A stretch of 60,889 bases of DNA from Bacteroidetes bacterium CG2_30_33_31. GTDB taxonomy: Bacteria > Bacteroidota > Bacteroidia > Bacteroidales > UBA1556. How positions within the stretch are numbered: the first letter of the stretch is position 1; every line of letters begins with the position of its first letter. Shown one piece after another: positions 6,531 through 15,980 of this stretch. The position numbers and the translations under genes are program-made. Under the pieces are notes generated by a model. It was not told the DNA's origin, did no database searches, and saw only the letters and a list, made by a program, of their open reading frames with translations. The stretch covers positions 1 through 60,889 of the forward strand of contig MNXP01000059.1 of the NCBI GenBank assembly GCA_001872625.1, given 5' to 3'.

Positions 6531-8870
6531 TTAGAATGGATATCCGATAGCAAAATTGAAACCTGTGATAAGTTTTCCTTTGGTGTTCAAGGCCGTCCAA
6601 TGGGAGCTATTTGGAAGATATGGTTGGTAAATGGGATGAGCCAAGTCGATTCTGATAATAAGAAATTCTAAGTCGTAGCGGATTCCGTAGCCAAAATCAA
6701 CGGCAAATTGTTGCAAGAAATCTGGAAAAACAAAATGTCCTCCAGGATTAGCATCGCTTTTATTTATTAACCAAATATTGCCAACATCGGTAAAAAGTGC
6801 TCCTTCAAAATTTCCAGAAATGCTAAATCTAAGTTCATAACTAAACTCAATTTTTATATCGCCAGTTGTTTCAAAAGAGTTGTTGTTGGTTTTGTATGAC
6901 CCTGGGCCGAGAGTTCCTATTGTCCATGCTCTAAGGCTGTTGGCGCCACCTATATAAAAACTTTTTTCAAATGGGAGTGCTTTTGTAGTGCCTAATGGAA
7001 TGCCAATTCCAAAATTACTTCTGAAAACATTCATAATATTTTTCCCGATAGGCAAATAATATCGGGCATCATTTACAAATAAAACATATTGCGACAAGGG
7101 TAAACCAAAAATATGACGTTGTCCTAAAGAATCCAAGACACTGGGATTTATGCTTCCTATAAGATTCCATGGAATTCCTCCTACTTCAATTTTAGAATAT
7201 AAATATTTGAAAGGGCTTAATCCTTTGAATCTGTGCTCATTATAGTTGAAATTGTAGGACGATGAAAGAACAATATGATTTTGATATGAGTATTTTATTC
7301 GTAAATCGGAATATCCATCGATTATTTGTTTGAAGGATGCCGCTGGAAAAATTTTTACAGAACTGGCTTCCAATAATTTAACCCCGTGTGAAATTTTATC
7401 TAAAGGTTGCCAAGTGTATCCTAAAGATCCGTTGGTGATATATCTTGTATAGTCAGGTCGCTGCTGGAAATTGTATCCTAATGTTATTTTGGTTTTTGGA
7501 CGAATATATCTGCTTGGTTTTTGAGATTTAATAGGATTTATAAATTTAGGAAAATCTAATGACATATTAACACCAGATTCATAAACATTAAAAGGCCATT
7601 TAGATGTTGATGGTGAATTGCTTACGGCTTGCATTTCCATAGCTCCATTAAAATTCAAATTCAATATTTCAGCATTTTTAAAAGTATTTAAGCTTCTAAA
7701 ACCAAAATTTTGCGCCAATCCAAAATCACCACCAGTATTTTTTACTTCCGACTCAGAAGTAATTGAAAATTTTTTGTCTCTCAAAATATTAATATAGCAA
7801 TCTAATTTCCCTTTTTCAGATTCAGAATTTGATACATCAATTAGCTCAATATTGATATATCTAAAAGTAGAATAGGAAGTTAGGGCTTTATATGTTTCTA
7901 TTATATCATTTTTTTTATAGATATTATTGGGCTTTACAAAAAAGGCATTGATGATGGTTTTTGGTTTTATATCAATTTTATCTTTATGTATAAAATGGTA
8001 TAAATAAGCTTTATTGTTGAAATCATCTGTTATCACATCGGTAGTGTCGGTTCCTTCTTTACCAAGATCATTTTTAGATATATTATAAAGAATGTATAAA
8101 TCATTAATAATAAATTGTTTGTCTTTAATAAAAATTGCAGAATCTTGAAACTGTTCCTTGGATTTTAAAGGCGAAATAATCATATTTAAATCCACTTCAT
8201 GCGTCATCAAATTGGTGTCGGCAGTAAAGTTTATTTGGTTGCTAATAAAATAATAAAAACCATCATTGTTAAGATCTTCCGTAATTCTATCACGCTCTTT
8301 TATTATTTCATCAACTGTAAAATTATTTCCTTTTTTCAAAAAAGTTTTTGCTAAATCGGCTTGTACATATCTTTTAATATTGGCCTCTGCAATTGTGTAA
8401 TTAATATTGCGCAATATATAAGGCTGTCCTGCCTCAATAAGATAGTTTACTTTTACAGTTCTAAGAATCTTATTAGTCTTAATTTCAGCATAAACTGAGC
8501 TATTATAATATCCTAAATTATTTAAATGTTTTTTTATGTTTGCGCCCGATTTTTCGAGTAGAAGTGAATCATAAATTGCTGGAGCTTCGCCTATATTTTG
8601 TGTTAGAATTTTATTGATTAGCGAACCTTCTTTGAACATTGTTCCTAAATTATACGCACGTAAATAAAAACGGAAGGTCAGAATTCTTTTGTTTGGTTTC
8701 TGCAAAATATATGCTGGAATATTATGCTTTATGATGCTACCTTGTGTAATTTTATAATTATTGTTTAGCAGCAAATATTCACCATTTGGCACATTGCGCG
8801 TTGGATAACAGGCATTTAGCAAAGCTGCCAAAACGAAAATAAATAATATTACTGAAAGTTTGAATCTCAA
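6531..8870 (-). CDS. tamL: TamL-type outer-membrane assembly lipoprotein (BamA/Omp85 family)
   Basis: A 779-residue Omp85-family protein. The N-terminus has a lipoprotein signal ending LLNAC (lipidated Cys21), which distinguishes the TamL branch of Bacteroidota from ordinary BamA or TamA. POTRA-like repeats occupy roughly residues 60-400, followed by a 16-strand-type barrel. The conserved GGANSLRAW motif lies near residue 641, and the protein ends in Phe (YPF) as in barrel beta-signals. The start is a TTG at 8870: an in-frame TAA lies just upstream and the next Met is near residue 78, beyond the signal peptide. It probably inserts or exports proteins at the outer membrane with a TamB partner, not present here. 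It is followed 8 bases later by the helicase gene. Confidence 0.88.
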   Translation of the reverse strand: MRFKLSVILFIFVLAALLNACYPTRNVPNGEYLLLNNNYKITQGSIIKHNIPAYILQKPNKRILTFRFYLRAYNLGTMFKEGSLINKILTQNIGEAPAIYDSLLLEKSGANIKKHLNNLGYYNSSVYAEIKTNKILRTVKVNYLIEAGQPYILRNINYTIAEANIKRYVQADLAKTFLKKGNNFTVDEIIKERDRITEDLNNDGFYYFISNQINFTADTNLMTHEVDLNMIISPLKSKEQFQDSAIFIKDKQFIINDLYILYNISKNDLGKEGTDTTDVITDDFNNKAYLYHFIHKDKIDIKPKTIINAFFVKPNNIYKKNDIIETYKALTSYSTFRYINIELIDVSNSESEKGKLDCYINILRDKKFSITSESEVKNTGGDFGLAQNFGFRSLNTFKNAEILNLNFNGAMEMQAVSNSPSTSKWPFNVYESGVNMSLDFPKFINPIKSQKPSRYIRPKTKITLGYNFQQRPDYTRYITNGSLGYTWQPLDKISHGVKLLEASSVKIFPAASFKQIIDGYSDLRIKYSYQNHIVLSSSYNFNYNEHRFKGLSPFKYLYSKIEVGGIPWNLIGSINPSVLDSLGQRHIFGLPLSQYVLFVNDARYYLPIGKNIMNVFRSNFGIGIPLGTTKALPFEKSFYIGGANSLRAWTIGTLGPGSYKTNNNSFETTGDIKIEFSYELRFSISGNFEGALFTDVGNIWLINKSDANPGGHFVFPDFLQQFAVDFGYGIRYDLEFLIIRIDLAHPIYQPYLPNSSHWTALNTKGKLITGFNFAIGYPF

Positions 8871-8892
8871 ATTTCTTGTTTATAGACGAATA

Positions 8893-8900
8893 CAAAACTA
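8893..8900 (-). promoter_or_regulatory. Bacteroidota -7 promoter element for tamL
   Basis: The minus strand reads TAGTTTTG, a match to TAnnTTTG, 22 bases before the TTG start of tamL. The predicted leader is under 20 bases. No convincing -33 TTTG is seen. Confidence 0.5.
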
Positions 8901-8981
8901 ATATTTTATTGTACTACTATAATTTTAAAATAAATTGGCAAAAATATTTAAGGAGAATCTTTTCAGCTTGTTATTAAATTC

Positions 8982-8989
8982 TACCTTTG
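8982..8989 (+). promoter_or_regulatory. Bacteroidota -7 promoter element upstream of the lipoprotein/peptidase operon
   Basis: TACCTTTG matches TAnnTTTG. A T-rich TTTT block at 8960-8963 lies at -33-like spacing. Transcription would start near 8995, giving a leader of about 95 bases for the gene at 9092. Confidence 0.55.
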
Positions 8990-9091
8990 CTCAATTGTTT
9001 TCCTTTTTTTTAAACCATATTTTACAAAAGCAAAAACAATTAAACGTATTTATAAAATGTTTAAGATGAATAAAATAACAAATTAAAAATT

Positions 9092-10273
9092 ATGAAAAGA
9101 CTATTTAATGCCTCAATAATGATGAGCCTTATTTTTATAACGTCCTCATGCAATAATAATAGTAAGAAATATAGCTTTACCGTTAAAGGAACACTTTCTA
9201 ATTCTAACAATGAATGGGTAATGATTTCTCAACTTACACCTGAAACTTCAACTCTAATAGACTCAGTTAAACTTGATGACAGTGGAAGATTTGAATTGAA
9301 AATTAAGGCAAATCAATCTCCTGAATTGTTTCTTTTAAAAGTTAAAGATTATCCAGAACGTATTACTTTATTACTTGAAGATGATGAAGTTGTAGATATT
9401 TCGGGCGACGCACTGTACTTAAATAAAACCTATATTGTAAGTGGTTCTAAAGGATCAGAAAATATAAGAAATCTCAATAAAGGAATTAAGCATTTTATGA
9501 GTCAAGCCGATTCAGTGTTTTTTGCTTACAGGTCACAAAAAGTTAAGGAAGACACTATAAAACCTATGCAAATTGATAGCATCATGGATTCATACTTTAA
9601 AAAAGTTCATGATTTCGTTGCTGATTTTTGTATTCAAAATAAAGACAATTTAGCCTCAATTATTGGCCTTTACAGCAAATACGGCGATAATTTGATACTG
9701 GATTCTAAGCTCGATAAAGAAGTTTTTAAAACTATTGGGCAGGCAATTTTTGCTAAATATCCAGAAAATACTCACGCAATAAACATCAACAAAATTGTTG
9801 AAGAATTGTTGCAAGAAGAAAAGCGCTTGGCAGAAGTTGAAACAACTCTAAATGCTGGACAACCTGCTCCTAACTTAATTTTAAATAATCCCACAGGCGA
9901 AAAAATGGATCTCTCAACTTTCAAAGGAAAAAATGTAATTCTATACTTTTGGTATGCTACTAATAAAGATTGCTGGGATGTAAATAAAGAATTGAAGACA
10001 ATTTACAGAGATTATAAAGATAAAGACTTGGAGATTTTGTCTGTCTCCATGGATCACGATAAACTACAGTGGGCTAACACTATAGCTCTTGATAATTTGG
10101 CATGGAAAAATGTTATCGCTGACGAAAATACTTCAAAAATTTATAATATTAAAGATCAACCGCGACTTTTTCTTATTAATTCAAATGGACTTATTGAAGC
10201 CAAAGATATAAGCATTGATTCGGTTAAAACTTACCTTCAAAATCAAATAAATATTGAGGCAAATGGTAAGTAG
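9092..10273 (+). CDS. DUF4369/TlpA-like lipoprotein with a degenerate thioredoxin active site
   Basis: A 393-residue predicted lipoprotein with signal peptide and lipobox ITSSC (Cys20). Residues about 27-120 fit the DUF4369 domain (FTVKGTL, then SVKLDDSGRFEL), a helical linker follows, and residues 255-390 form a thioredoxin-like TlpA/AhpC domain. The CxxC position reads YFWYATNKDC at 285-294, so only the resolving-position Cys294 remains; the usual WCxxC first cysteine is replaced. It therefore cannot be an ordinary dithiol reductase. It may bind partners, act through one cysteine or be inactive. It overlaps the following M1 peptidase by 11 bases. A paralogue with an intact site is at 35421-36833. 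Confidence 0.85.
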   Translation: MKRLFNASIMMSLIFITSSCNNNSKKYSFTVKGTLSNSNNEWVMISQLTPETSTLIDSVKLDDSGRFELKIKANQSPELFLLKVKDYPERITLLLEDDEVVDISGDALYLNKTYIVSGSKGSENIRNLNKGIKHFMSQADSVFFAYRSQKVKEDTIKPMQIDSIMDSYFKKVHDFVADFCIQNKDNLASIIGLYSKYGDNLILDSKLDKEVFKTIGQAIFAKYPENTHAININKIVEELLQEEKRLAEVETTLNAGQPAPNLILNNPTGEKMDLSTFKGKNVILYFWYATNKDCWDVNKELKTIYRDYKDKDLEILSVSMDHDKLQWANTIALDNLAWKNVIADENTSKIYNIKDQPRLFLINSNGLIEAKDISIDSVKTYLQNQINIEANGK

Positions 10274-13232
10274 ATTTTTTGCTTTAATAATTATTCTGAC
10301 TTTTTCTTTTTCATTAAAAAGCCAAGTTCTTAAAAATGAATATTTTCAGCAAAAAGTATATTATAATATCGATGTTCAGCTTGATGACATAAAACATATA
10401 CTTAATGCTAAGGAAACAATTGTTTATAAAAATAATTCGCCAACTGAACTCAACTTTTTATGGTTACACTTATGGCCAAATGCCTACAAAAATGAAAATA
10501 CTGCTTTATGTAACCAGTTGGTTCGCAATGAAAATGCCGATTTATATTATGCCGCTGATAGCTCAAAGGGATTTATCGATAGCCTAGATTTTTGGGTCGA
10601 TGGTAAGCAAATAAAGTGGCAATTCGACCATGAAAATATCGACATCTGCAAACTTATTCTTAATGAGCCCATAAAACCTGGCGACAGCATCAGCATTTCG
10701 ACACCTTTTCGTGTGAAAATACCTTCTTCAGAATTTTCGCGCTTGGGCCATGATGGACAATCTTATGCTATTTCGCAGTGGTATCCCAAACCCGCGGTCT
10801 TTGATTTAAAGGGCTGGCATCAAATGCCTTATCTCAATCAAGGCGAATTTTATTCAGAGATTGGAAATTTTGATGTTACAATTAACTTAAATGAAAAATA
10901 TATTGTTGGCGCAAGTGGAAATCTTCTCGATGAAGAAAATCAGAAAAATTTGAACAATAATCTTAAAAGTCTTCATTATCAATTAAATGATGTTCATGAT
11001 TTTGCATGGTTTGCAGACAAGAATTTTATTTCAAAACATAAAACCATTATATTAGAATCGGGGAAAAAAGTTGTACTTACCACTCTTTTTCTTTTTGAAC
11101 ACGCCGACGCATGGCAAGAAGCTCTGAGGTATATGGAGCAAGGTGTAAAATTTTATAGTCATAATGTTGGCGAATATCCTTTTGAAACATGCACCGCCGT
11201 TGATGGAAATCTTGCCGCTGGTGGTGGAATGGAATATCCAACAATCACAATTATTGGAGGCTCAAGTAGTAAATATGAAATTGAAACTACTATAGTTCAC
11301 GAAATTGGACACAATTGGTTTTATGGAATTTTGGGCTTCAACGAGCGCGATTATCCTTGGATGGATGAAGGCATAAATACTTTTTATCAAAGTCTTTACG
11401 AACAAACATATTTTGCAGATAAGTCAATTATTGAGCTTTATTCAGGACGTGATATGGAATCTCTGCGTAAACTTAAGCTCGATTATATGAGTATGTATTA
11501 TTTTTCATATCTTTTTATGGCACGCAAAAATCTTGATCAGCCTTTGAGTTTGACATCGGATGAATTTTCTTCTATCAATTATGGAACAAGCGTTTATTAT
11601 AAATCAGCGCTGCTTTTCAGATATTTGCGCAATTATATTGGTCCAGATAAATTTGAAGAGTTGATGAAAAGCTTTTTCCAAGAATGGAAATTTAAACATC
11701 CACAACCCGAAGACTTAGCTAATTTCTTTGAGAGTAATTCTTCGAAAGATGTTAAATGGTTTTTTGATGATATATTGCTGACAAATAATAAGATAGATTA
11801 TTCAATAAGTAAAGTTAAAACAGAATCTGATAGCTTAATAATTACCATAAGAAATCATGGTGATGTAAAAAGCCCATTTTCTATTTCTTCTGTAAATAAA
11901 GATAATCTGGTAAGTAAAACTCTCTGGTTCGATGGATTTGATAATAAAGGTATAATAAAATTTCCTGCAGGCGACTTCAATAAAATTAAAATTGATGCTT
12001 TTGAACAAATGCCTGATATAAATAGAAAAAATAACTGGGCCAAAGTGCATGGAATTTTTAAAACCAGCAATCCTAAAAAGCTAAAAATTTTATATTCAAT
12101 TCCTTTTCATGATATTGATGCTATGTATATTATGCCAGTAATTGGGCGAAATAATTATAACGGATTTATGCTTGGCGTGGCTTTGTACAACGATCCTGCA
12201 TTTGAACGAAATTGGGAATACCAAATTGTTCCAATGTACTCTTTTAACTCCAAAAATATTAATGGCGAAGTTGGCATTTATAGAAATTTTTACACTAAAG
12301 GAATAATTAGAAAATTGAGTATAGGAGCAAGCGGACGAAAGTACGATTATGATTTCATTAATGTAAGTTCATCTTATAATTTGCCAAACACAATCAATTT
12401 TGTAAAAATGAACCCTGAGCTAAATATTTATTTCAAGAAGCCTAATAATATTTCATCAATAAAATCGAAATTAACTTATAGATTTTCTGTAATAAACAAA
12501 CAGGAATTATCTTATGGAAATGATCCCGTGCCACCATATATTCCATACATAATTCAGCATATTATTAATATGAACGTGCTGTCGTACAAATTTGAAAACA
12601 GTAGAGTTATAAATCCTTTCGGACTGAATATGGAATTTCAAATAAATAAGGAAATTGTAAAAGCATGGATTGGTGCGGATTATAAATTTAACTATAACAA
12701 AATCAAAAGTTTGGATCTTCATTTTTTTGCAGGAAATATATTTTTTCATGTACAAAATCCAACGATCGACTATTCTTTCAAACTTAGCAATTGGTCAGGT
12801 AGCGACGATTATCTTTTTGACTATACTTATTTGGGTAGAAGCGAGCTAATAGGCTCAGGCATTAAGTCGGCGCAGATGACTCCTGCCGATGGTGGATTTG
12901 CAATAGATGCAATAATAGGCAGATCTTGGTCGTGGTTAAGTGCTATCAATGTGAAATCATCTATTCCTTTTACAAACCTGATTAGATTTTATGCTAATGC
13001 TGGCATATCATATCAAAATGTTCGGATGGAAAATAAACTGCTTTATGAGGCTGGCTTATATTTAAATGTTGTCCCAAAATATTTCGAAATTTATTTCCCT
13101 TTATTATTATCAGCCGATATAAAGCAAGTTCAAAGCCTCAACAATTATAATTTCTTTGAACAAAGAATAAGGTTTGTCTTAAGATTAGATATGATAAATC
13201 CATTTAAAATATTAAGAGAAATTGAGTTATAG
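10263..13232 (+). CDS. M1-family zinc metallopeptidase with a probable C-terminal outer-membrane barrel
   Basis: A 989-residue exported protein with an N-terminal signal peptide (FFALIIILTFSFSL). The gluzincin site is HEIGHNW with His346, Glu347 and His350, and the third zinc ligand is Glu369 in PWMDEG. GGGMEYPT, upstream of it, corresponds to the GAMEN exopeptidase motif. The aminopeptidase part ends near residue 600. The remaining 380 or so residues show repeated alternating polar and aromatic strands and look like a beta-barrel, which would place the peptidase at the outer membrane. I chose the ATG at 10263 over the TTG three codons upstream; it overlaps the upstream lipoprotein by 11 bases, suggesting coupled expression. 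Peptidase assignment is firm, the barrel is inferred. Confidence 0.88.
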   Translation: MVSRFFALIIILTFSFSLKSQVLKNEYFQQKVYYNIDVQLDDIKHILNAKETIVYKNNSPTELNFLWLHLWPNAYKNENTALCNQLVRNENADLYYAADSSKGFIDSLDFWVDGKQIKWQFDHENIDICKLILNEPIKPGDSISISTPFRVKIPSSEFSRLGHDGQSYAISQWYPKPAVFDLKGWHQMPYLNQGEFYSEIGNFDVTINLNEKYIVGASGNLLDEENQKNLNNNLKSLHYQLNDVHDFAWFADKNFISKHKTIILESGKKVVLTTLFLFEHADAWQEALRYMEQGVKFYSHNVGEYPFETCTAVDGNLAAGGGMEYPTITIIGGSSSKYEIETTIVHEIGHNWFYGILGFNERDYPWMDEGINTFYQSLYEQTYFADKSIIELYSGRDMESLRKLKLDYMSMYYFSYLFMARKNLDQPLSLTSDEFSSINYGTSVYYKSALLFRYLRNYIGPDKFEELMKSFFQEWKFKHPQPEDLANFFESNSSKDVKWFFDDILLTNNKIDYSISKVKTESDSLIITIRNHGDVKSPFSISSVNKDNLVSKTLWFDGFDNKGIIKFPAGDFNKIKIDAFEQMPDINRKNNWAKVHGIFKTSNPKKLKILYSIPFHDIDAMYIMPVIGRNNYNGFMLGVALYNDPAFERNWEYQIVPMYSFNSKNINGEVGIYRNFYTKGIIRKLSIGASGRKYDYDFINVSSSYNLPNTINFVKMNPELNIYFKKPNNISSIKSKLTYRFSVINKQELSYGNDPVPPYIPYIIQHIINMNVLSYKFENSRVINPFGLNMEFQINKEIVKAWIGADYKFNYNKIKSLDLHFFAGNIFFHVQNPTIDYSFKLSNWSGSDDYLFDYTYLGRSELIGSGIKSAQMTPADGGFAIDAIIGRSWSWLSAINVKSSIPFTNLIRFYANAGISYQNVRMENKLLYEAGLYLNVVPKYFEIYFPLLLSADIKQVQSLNNYNFFEQRIRFVLRLDMINPFKILREIEL

Positions 13233-13271
13233 GGCTGAAATCAATATTATTATAAAACAATCTTACAATTT

Positions 13272-14447
13272 ATGAAAAATTATAATTTCGACAAAATATT
13301 AAATCGCCGAGGAACTAACAGCGTGAAATATGACCTTTTGAAAGAGCGTTTTGGTAAGGAAGATATAATGTCGATGTGGGTTGCCGACATGGATTTTGCA
13401 TGCCCAGATTTTATTACCCAAGCAATTTCAAAACGCCTACAACATCCAATTTTTGGATATAGTATTCGCCCCGAATCATTCTTTAAATCGGTGGTGAATT
13501 GGATGAAAGAACGCCATCAGTGGGATGTTAAAACTTCAGAAATATCCTTTAGCCCAGGAGTTGTGCCAGGCTTATTCCTTGCGCTAAAAGCATTTTCAAA
13601 ACCTGGCGATAAAATCATTGTTCAGCAACCAGTGTATTTTCCGTTTTTTACAACCGTGAGCGAGAACGATAGACAATTAGTTTCCAACAATCTCATTGAA
13701 AAAGATGATTACTATACTATGGATTTCGAGAATTTGGAGAAACAAATAGACGAAAAATGTAAGATGATTTTTGTTAGCAATCCTCATAATCCAGTAGGTA
13801 GAGCATGGAAAAAAGATGAATTGCATAAGCTGGTGGATATTTGCAAACGGCATAATGTATTAATAATCAGCGATGAAATACATTCAGATCTGATTTTAAA
13901 ACCAAATAAACATATTCCTTTAGCCTCAATCTCCGATGATGCTGCTGCTATAACTCTCACACTAATGGCAGCCAGTAAAACATTTAATATCGCTGGCTTG
14001 AGCACTTCCATAGTGATTTCTAAAAACCCGATTTTGCTTAAAAAATATAATGAAGCTATGGATGCAACGCACCTAATGCAAGGCAATATTTTTGGCACCG
14101 TTGCCACTGAAGCTGCATACACTCATGGAGCAAAATTTGTCGATAATTTGATGAGTTATATATCTGAGAATATTGATTATGTGGAAGAATTTATTTTTAA
14201 AAATCTTCCCAAGATAGAATTCAAAAGGCCAGAAGCCACATATCTCTTGTGGCTCAATATGAAGGCTTATAATCTTTCAGATAAGAAACTAATGGATTTC
14301 TTTGTTAACGAAGCTGGGATTGCTGTCAATAGCGGAAAAACATTTGGATCTTCTGGAAGTCGATATGTGAGACTAAATGCTGCCTTACCCAAATCAGAAC
14401 TAATTATGTCTATGAATAAATTAAAGGCTGCAATTGATAAAATTTAG
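13272..14447 (+). CDS. PLP-dependent C-S lyase / aminotransferase, MalY/PatB family
   Basis: A 391-residue fold-type I PLP enzyme. The N-terminus (FDKILNRRGTNSVKYD, then MWVADMDF) is characteristic of the MalY/PatB cystathionine beta-lyase branch rather than general aminotransferases. The Schiff-base lysine is Lys236 in SKTFNIAG. SNPHNPVGR and ISDEIHSDL carry the usual PLP-binding Asn and Asp. It probably cleaves cystathionine or cysteine to pyruvate, ammonia and a thiol. It sits 39 bases after the peptidase gene, in the same direction. It is not a serine palmitoyltransferase, which matters for the lipid genes at the left. Confidence 0.88.
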   Translation: MKNYNFDKILNRRGTNSVKYDLLKERFGKEDIMSMWVADMDFACPDFITQAISKRLQHPIFGYSIRPESFFKSVVNWMKERHQWDVKTSEISFSPGVVPGLFLALKAFSKPGDKIIVQQPVYFPFFTTVSENDRQLVSNNLIEKDDYYTMDFENLEKQIDEKCKMIFVSNPHNPVGRAWKKDELHKLVDICKRHNVLIISDEIHSDLILKPNKHIPLASISDDAAAITLTLMAASKTFNIAGLSTSIVISKNPILLKKYNEAMDATHLMQGNIFGTVATEAAYTHGAKFVDNLMSYISENIDYVEEFIFKNLPKIEFKRPEATYLLWLNMKAYNLSDKKLMDFFVNEAGIAVNSGKTFGSSGSRYVRLNAALPKSELIMSMNKLKAAIDKI

Positions 14448-14539
14448 ATTCGTTAAATTAAAATTTTAACTATAATTTTTCGTTGAAGCCTTTCTTAATG
14501 TCCATTATTGTTTTAGGATGATTATAGGTCAAAAAATAT

Positions 14540-14547
14540 TATTTTTG
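14540..14547 (+). promoter_or_regulatory. Bacteroidota -7 promoter element
   Basis: TATTTTTG matches TAnnTTTG, 18 bases before the ATG of the barrel-protein gene at 14566, predicting a very short leader. No -33 element at proper spacing is seen. Confidence 0.45.
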
Positions 14548-14565
14548 TACATTATTAAATAGAAA

Positions 14566-15429
14566 ATGAAACCAAGAATTCAAATAATATTTTTCTTAAT
14601 TTTTTTCGTTAATCTTATTGCTTCTGCACAAGATAATTCTAAGTCAAAAATATCAGGCTGGGATTTTGGCATGAATTTCGGCTATTATCTGCCTTCCTCT
14701 TATCAAGCAAAATTTTATAATGGAGCTGATAATAATATCAATAAACTTAAATTTATAATTGACAATAAATATTATCGCAATGATATTTCGAACTCCTTAA
14801 ACTCCAATGATACTTTCTTTATAACTGCGATGCCAAATAATATGAGGTATTCTGGTGCTTTCGATTTAGGATTTTATTTCCGACGAACTTTTGAAAATAA
14901 CCTCGGTTTTTCAATGTCATTCAATTTTGCAAAATTGTATGCAAATGATTTTTTTCAAATAGAAGTTGACCCTAACACTATACTTACCGAACCAGATTTG
15001 CGTTTATTTGCCATCTGGGGAAAGGAAGATAGAGTGAATATGAATTTCGATTTCTCTAAATATTACAAAACTAAAAGTGAAATGATTATGCCATTTTTCG
15101 AGGCAGGAATCAATATCAATTCTACCAGAGTGAAAGAGAATAAAATTAAAATTAACGACTTAGAATACTCAATTGTTGATGTTTATCTGAATGGAACTTA
15201 TGTGCCTGGTGTACAGCAAACTCAATACAATGTGCAGCAAGGTGGAATCGGCTGGGGGGTGAATGCAGGCGGCGGTGTTAAATTAATTTTTAGCGATGCA
15301 GTAAGTATTGACCCTGGAATAATATTTTATTATCAGAAAATAAATCTCGAAAACTATAATCAGCTTCATCTGGGCTTTTCCTTCTATATAAGGTTAAGCA
15401 TGACGGGAATAATTTTTCACGATGAATAA
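14566..15429 (+). CDS. Putative outer-membrane beta-barrel protein of unknown function
   Basis: A 287-residue protein with a clear signal peptide (IFFLIFFVNLIASAQD). The mature part has alternating hydrophobic and polar strands with frequent aromatic residues (FDLGFYFRRTF, FSMSFNFAKLY, HLGFSFYIRLSM), as expected for a small eight- to ten-stranded barrel. I do not recognise a named family. It is monocistronic, with a -7 element just upstream and a 640-base non-genic stretch downstream. A porin-like or structural role is possible, but nothing in the sequence shows a substrate. Confidence 0.6.
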   Translation: MKPRIQIIFFLIFFVNLIASAQDNSKSKISGWDFGMNFGYYLPSSYQAKFYNGADNNINKLKFIIDNKYYRNDISNSLNSNDTFFITAMPNNMRYSGAFDLGFYFRRTFENNLGFSMSFNFAKLYANDFFQIEVDPNTILTEPDLRLFAIWGKEDRVNMNFDFSKYYKTKSEMIMPFFEAGININSTRVKENKIKINDLEYSIVDVYLNGTYVPGVQQTQYNVQQGGIGWGVNAGGGVKLIFSDAVSIDPGIIFYYQKINLENYNQLHLGFSFYIRLSMTGIIFHDE

Positions 15430-15748
15430 AAGTTAGGAACTAATTCCAATTGATATTAAGAAACCACAAAATACACAAAAGCAACAAACTTACCTATTTC
15501 AAAAAAATTATTTGGTTAAAGAAATCAGGCAATTCATATAATTTTTAGTAGGATAAGCTACCAAAAAACCAGTAATGAAAAATCATAATTTTAAAATATC
15601 TATGAAAAATATATTGATATATTCAATAATTTTAAAATAATATTAGACTGCAAGACCTTTAATATACACTAAATCAATATTATATAATTATTTTTAATAT
15701 TAATCGAAAATAATTATCAACCAAAGCTTGTGAATTAAAATAAATTAT
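15430..15748. other. Non-genic AT-rich spacer
   Basis: This stretch between the barrel gene and the candidate small RNA is strongly AT-rich and has no credible open frame, no tRNA and no strong terminator hairpin. Short runs such as TTTTAAAATAT recur at about 15590 and 15630, but I see no organised repeat. It is unusually long for this gene-dense window. Confidence 0.5.
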
Positions 15749-15756
15749 TAGTTTTG
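15728..15756 (+). promoter_or_regulatory. Bacteroidota promoter of the candidate small RNA
   Basis: TTG at 15728-15730, an 18-base spacer and TAGTTTTG at 15749-15756 together fit the Bacteroidota -33/-7 arrangement. Predicted start is about 15762. No open frame follows directly; the next gene begins at 16069 behind its own promoter. Confidence 0.55.
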
Positions 15757-15761
15757 CAGCC

Positions 15762-15915
15762 GCATTTGAATAGACTTTTAGTTGACAAATGCCTTAGTTA
15801 AGTGAAATTAAGATAAGGAACCTGATAAAGCCAAACCGCTATAGGTTTCAGAGAGAATTTTTTTTCTTTCAGGGTTTGAAGAGATTTTTATCACCCTTCC
15901 TTACTTTTTTCCATT
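15762..15915 (+). ncRNA. Candidate structured small RNA or long leader upstream of rpsL
   Basis: Directly after the promoter at 15728-15756 the sequence can fold. GCATTTG (15762-15768) pairs with CAAATGC (15786-15792), CCTTA pairs with TAAGG a little downstream, and GAACCT pairs with AGGTTTC across the segment containing AAAGCCAAACCGC. A GAGAGAA / TTCTTTC pair around eight T residues follows, then a TTACTTTTTT tract near 15900-15910 that could end transcription. Local GC is higher than in the flanks. I do not recognise it as tmRNA, 6S, SRP or RNase P RNA. It could also be part of a long untranslated leader. Confidence 0.4.
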
Positions 15916-15980
15916 GTTTATTTTGAATTAAATTATTGATTTTAAGTTAATTATTTATTTTTTTATAAAAATTTAAATAA

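Noticed and set aside
6523-6600. 26-residue N-terminal extension of the helicase
   Set aside because: It would overlap the tamL 3' end; the ATG at 6522 follows the tamL stop and starts the conserved protein.
13784-14122. 112-codon minus-strand frame
   Set aside because: Antisense shadow of the MalY/PatB-type gene.
13272-14447. Serine palmitoyltransferase for the lipid trio
   Set aside because: N-terminal MWVADMDF and SKTFNIAG identify a MalY/PatB-type lyase, not the alpha-oxoamine synthase family.
15762-15915. tmRNA, 6S, SRP or RNase P RNA
   Set aside because: None of their conserved core sequences could be recognised in this segment.
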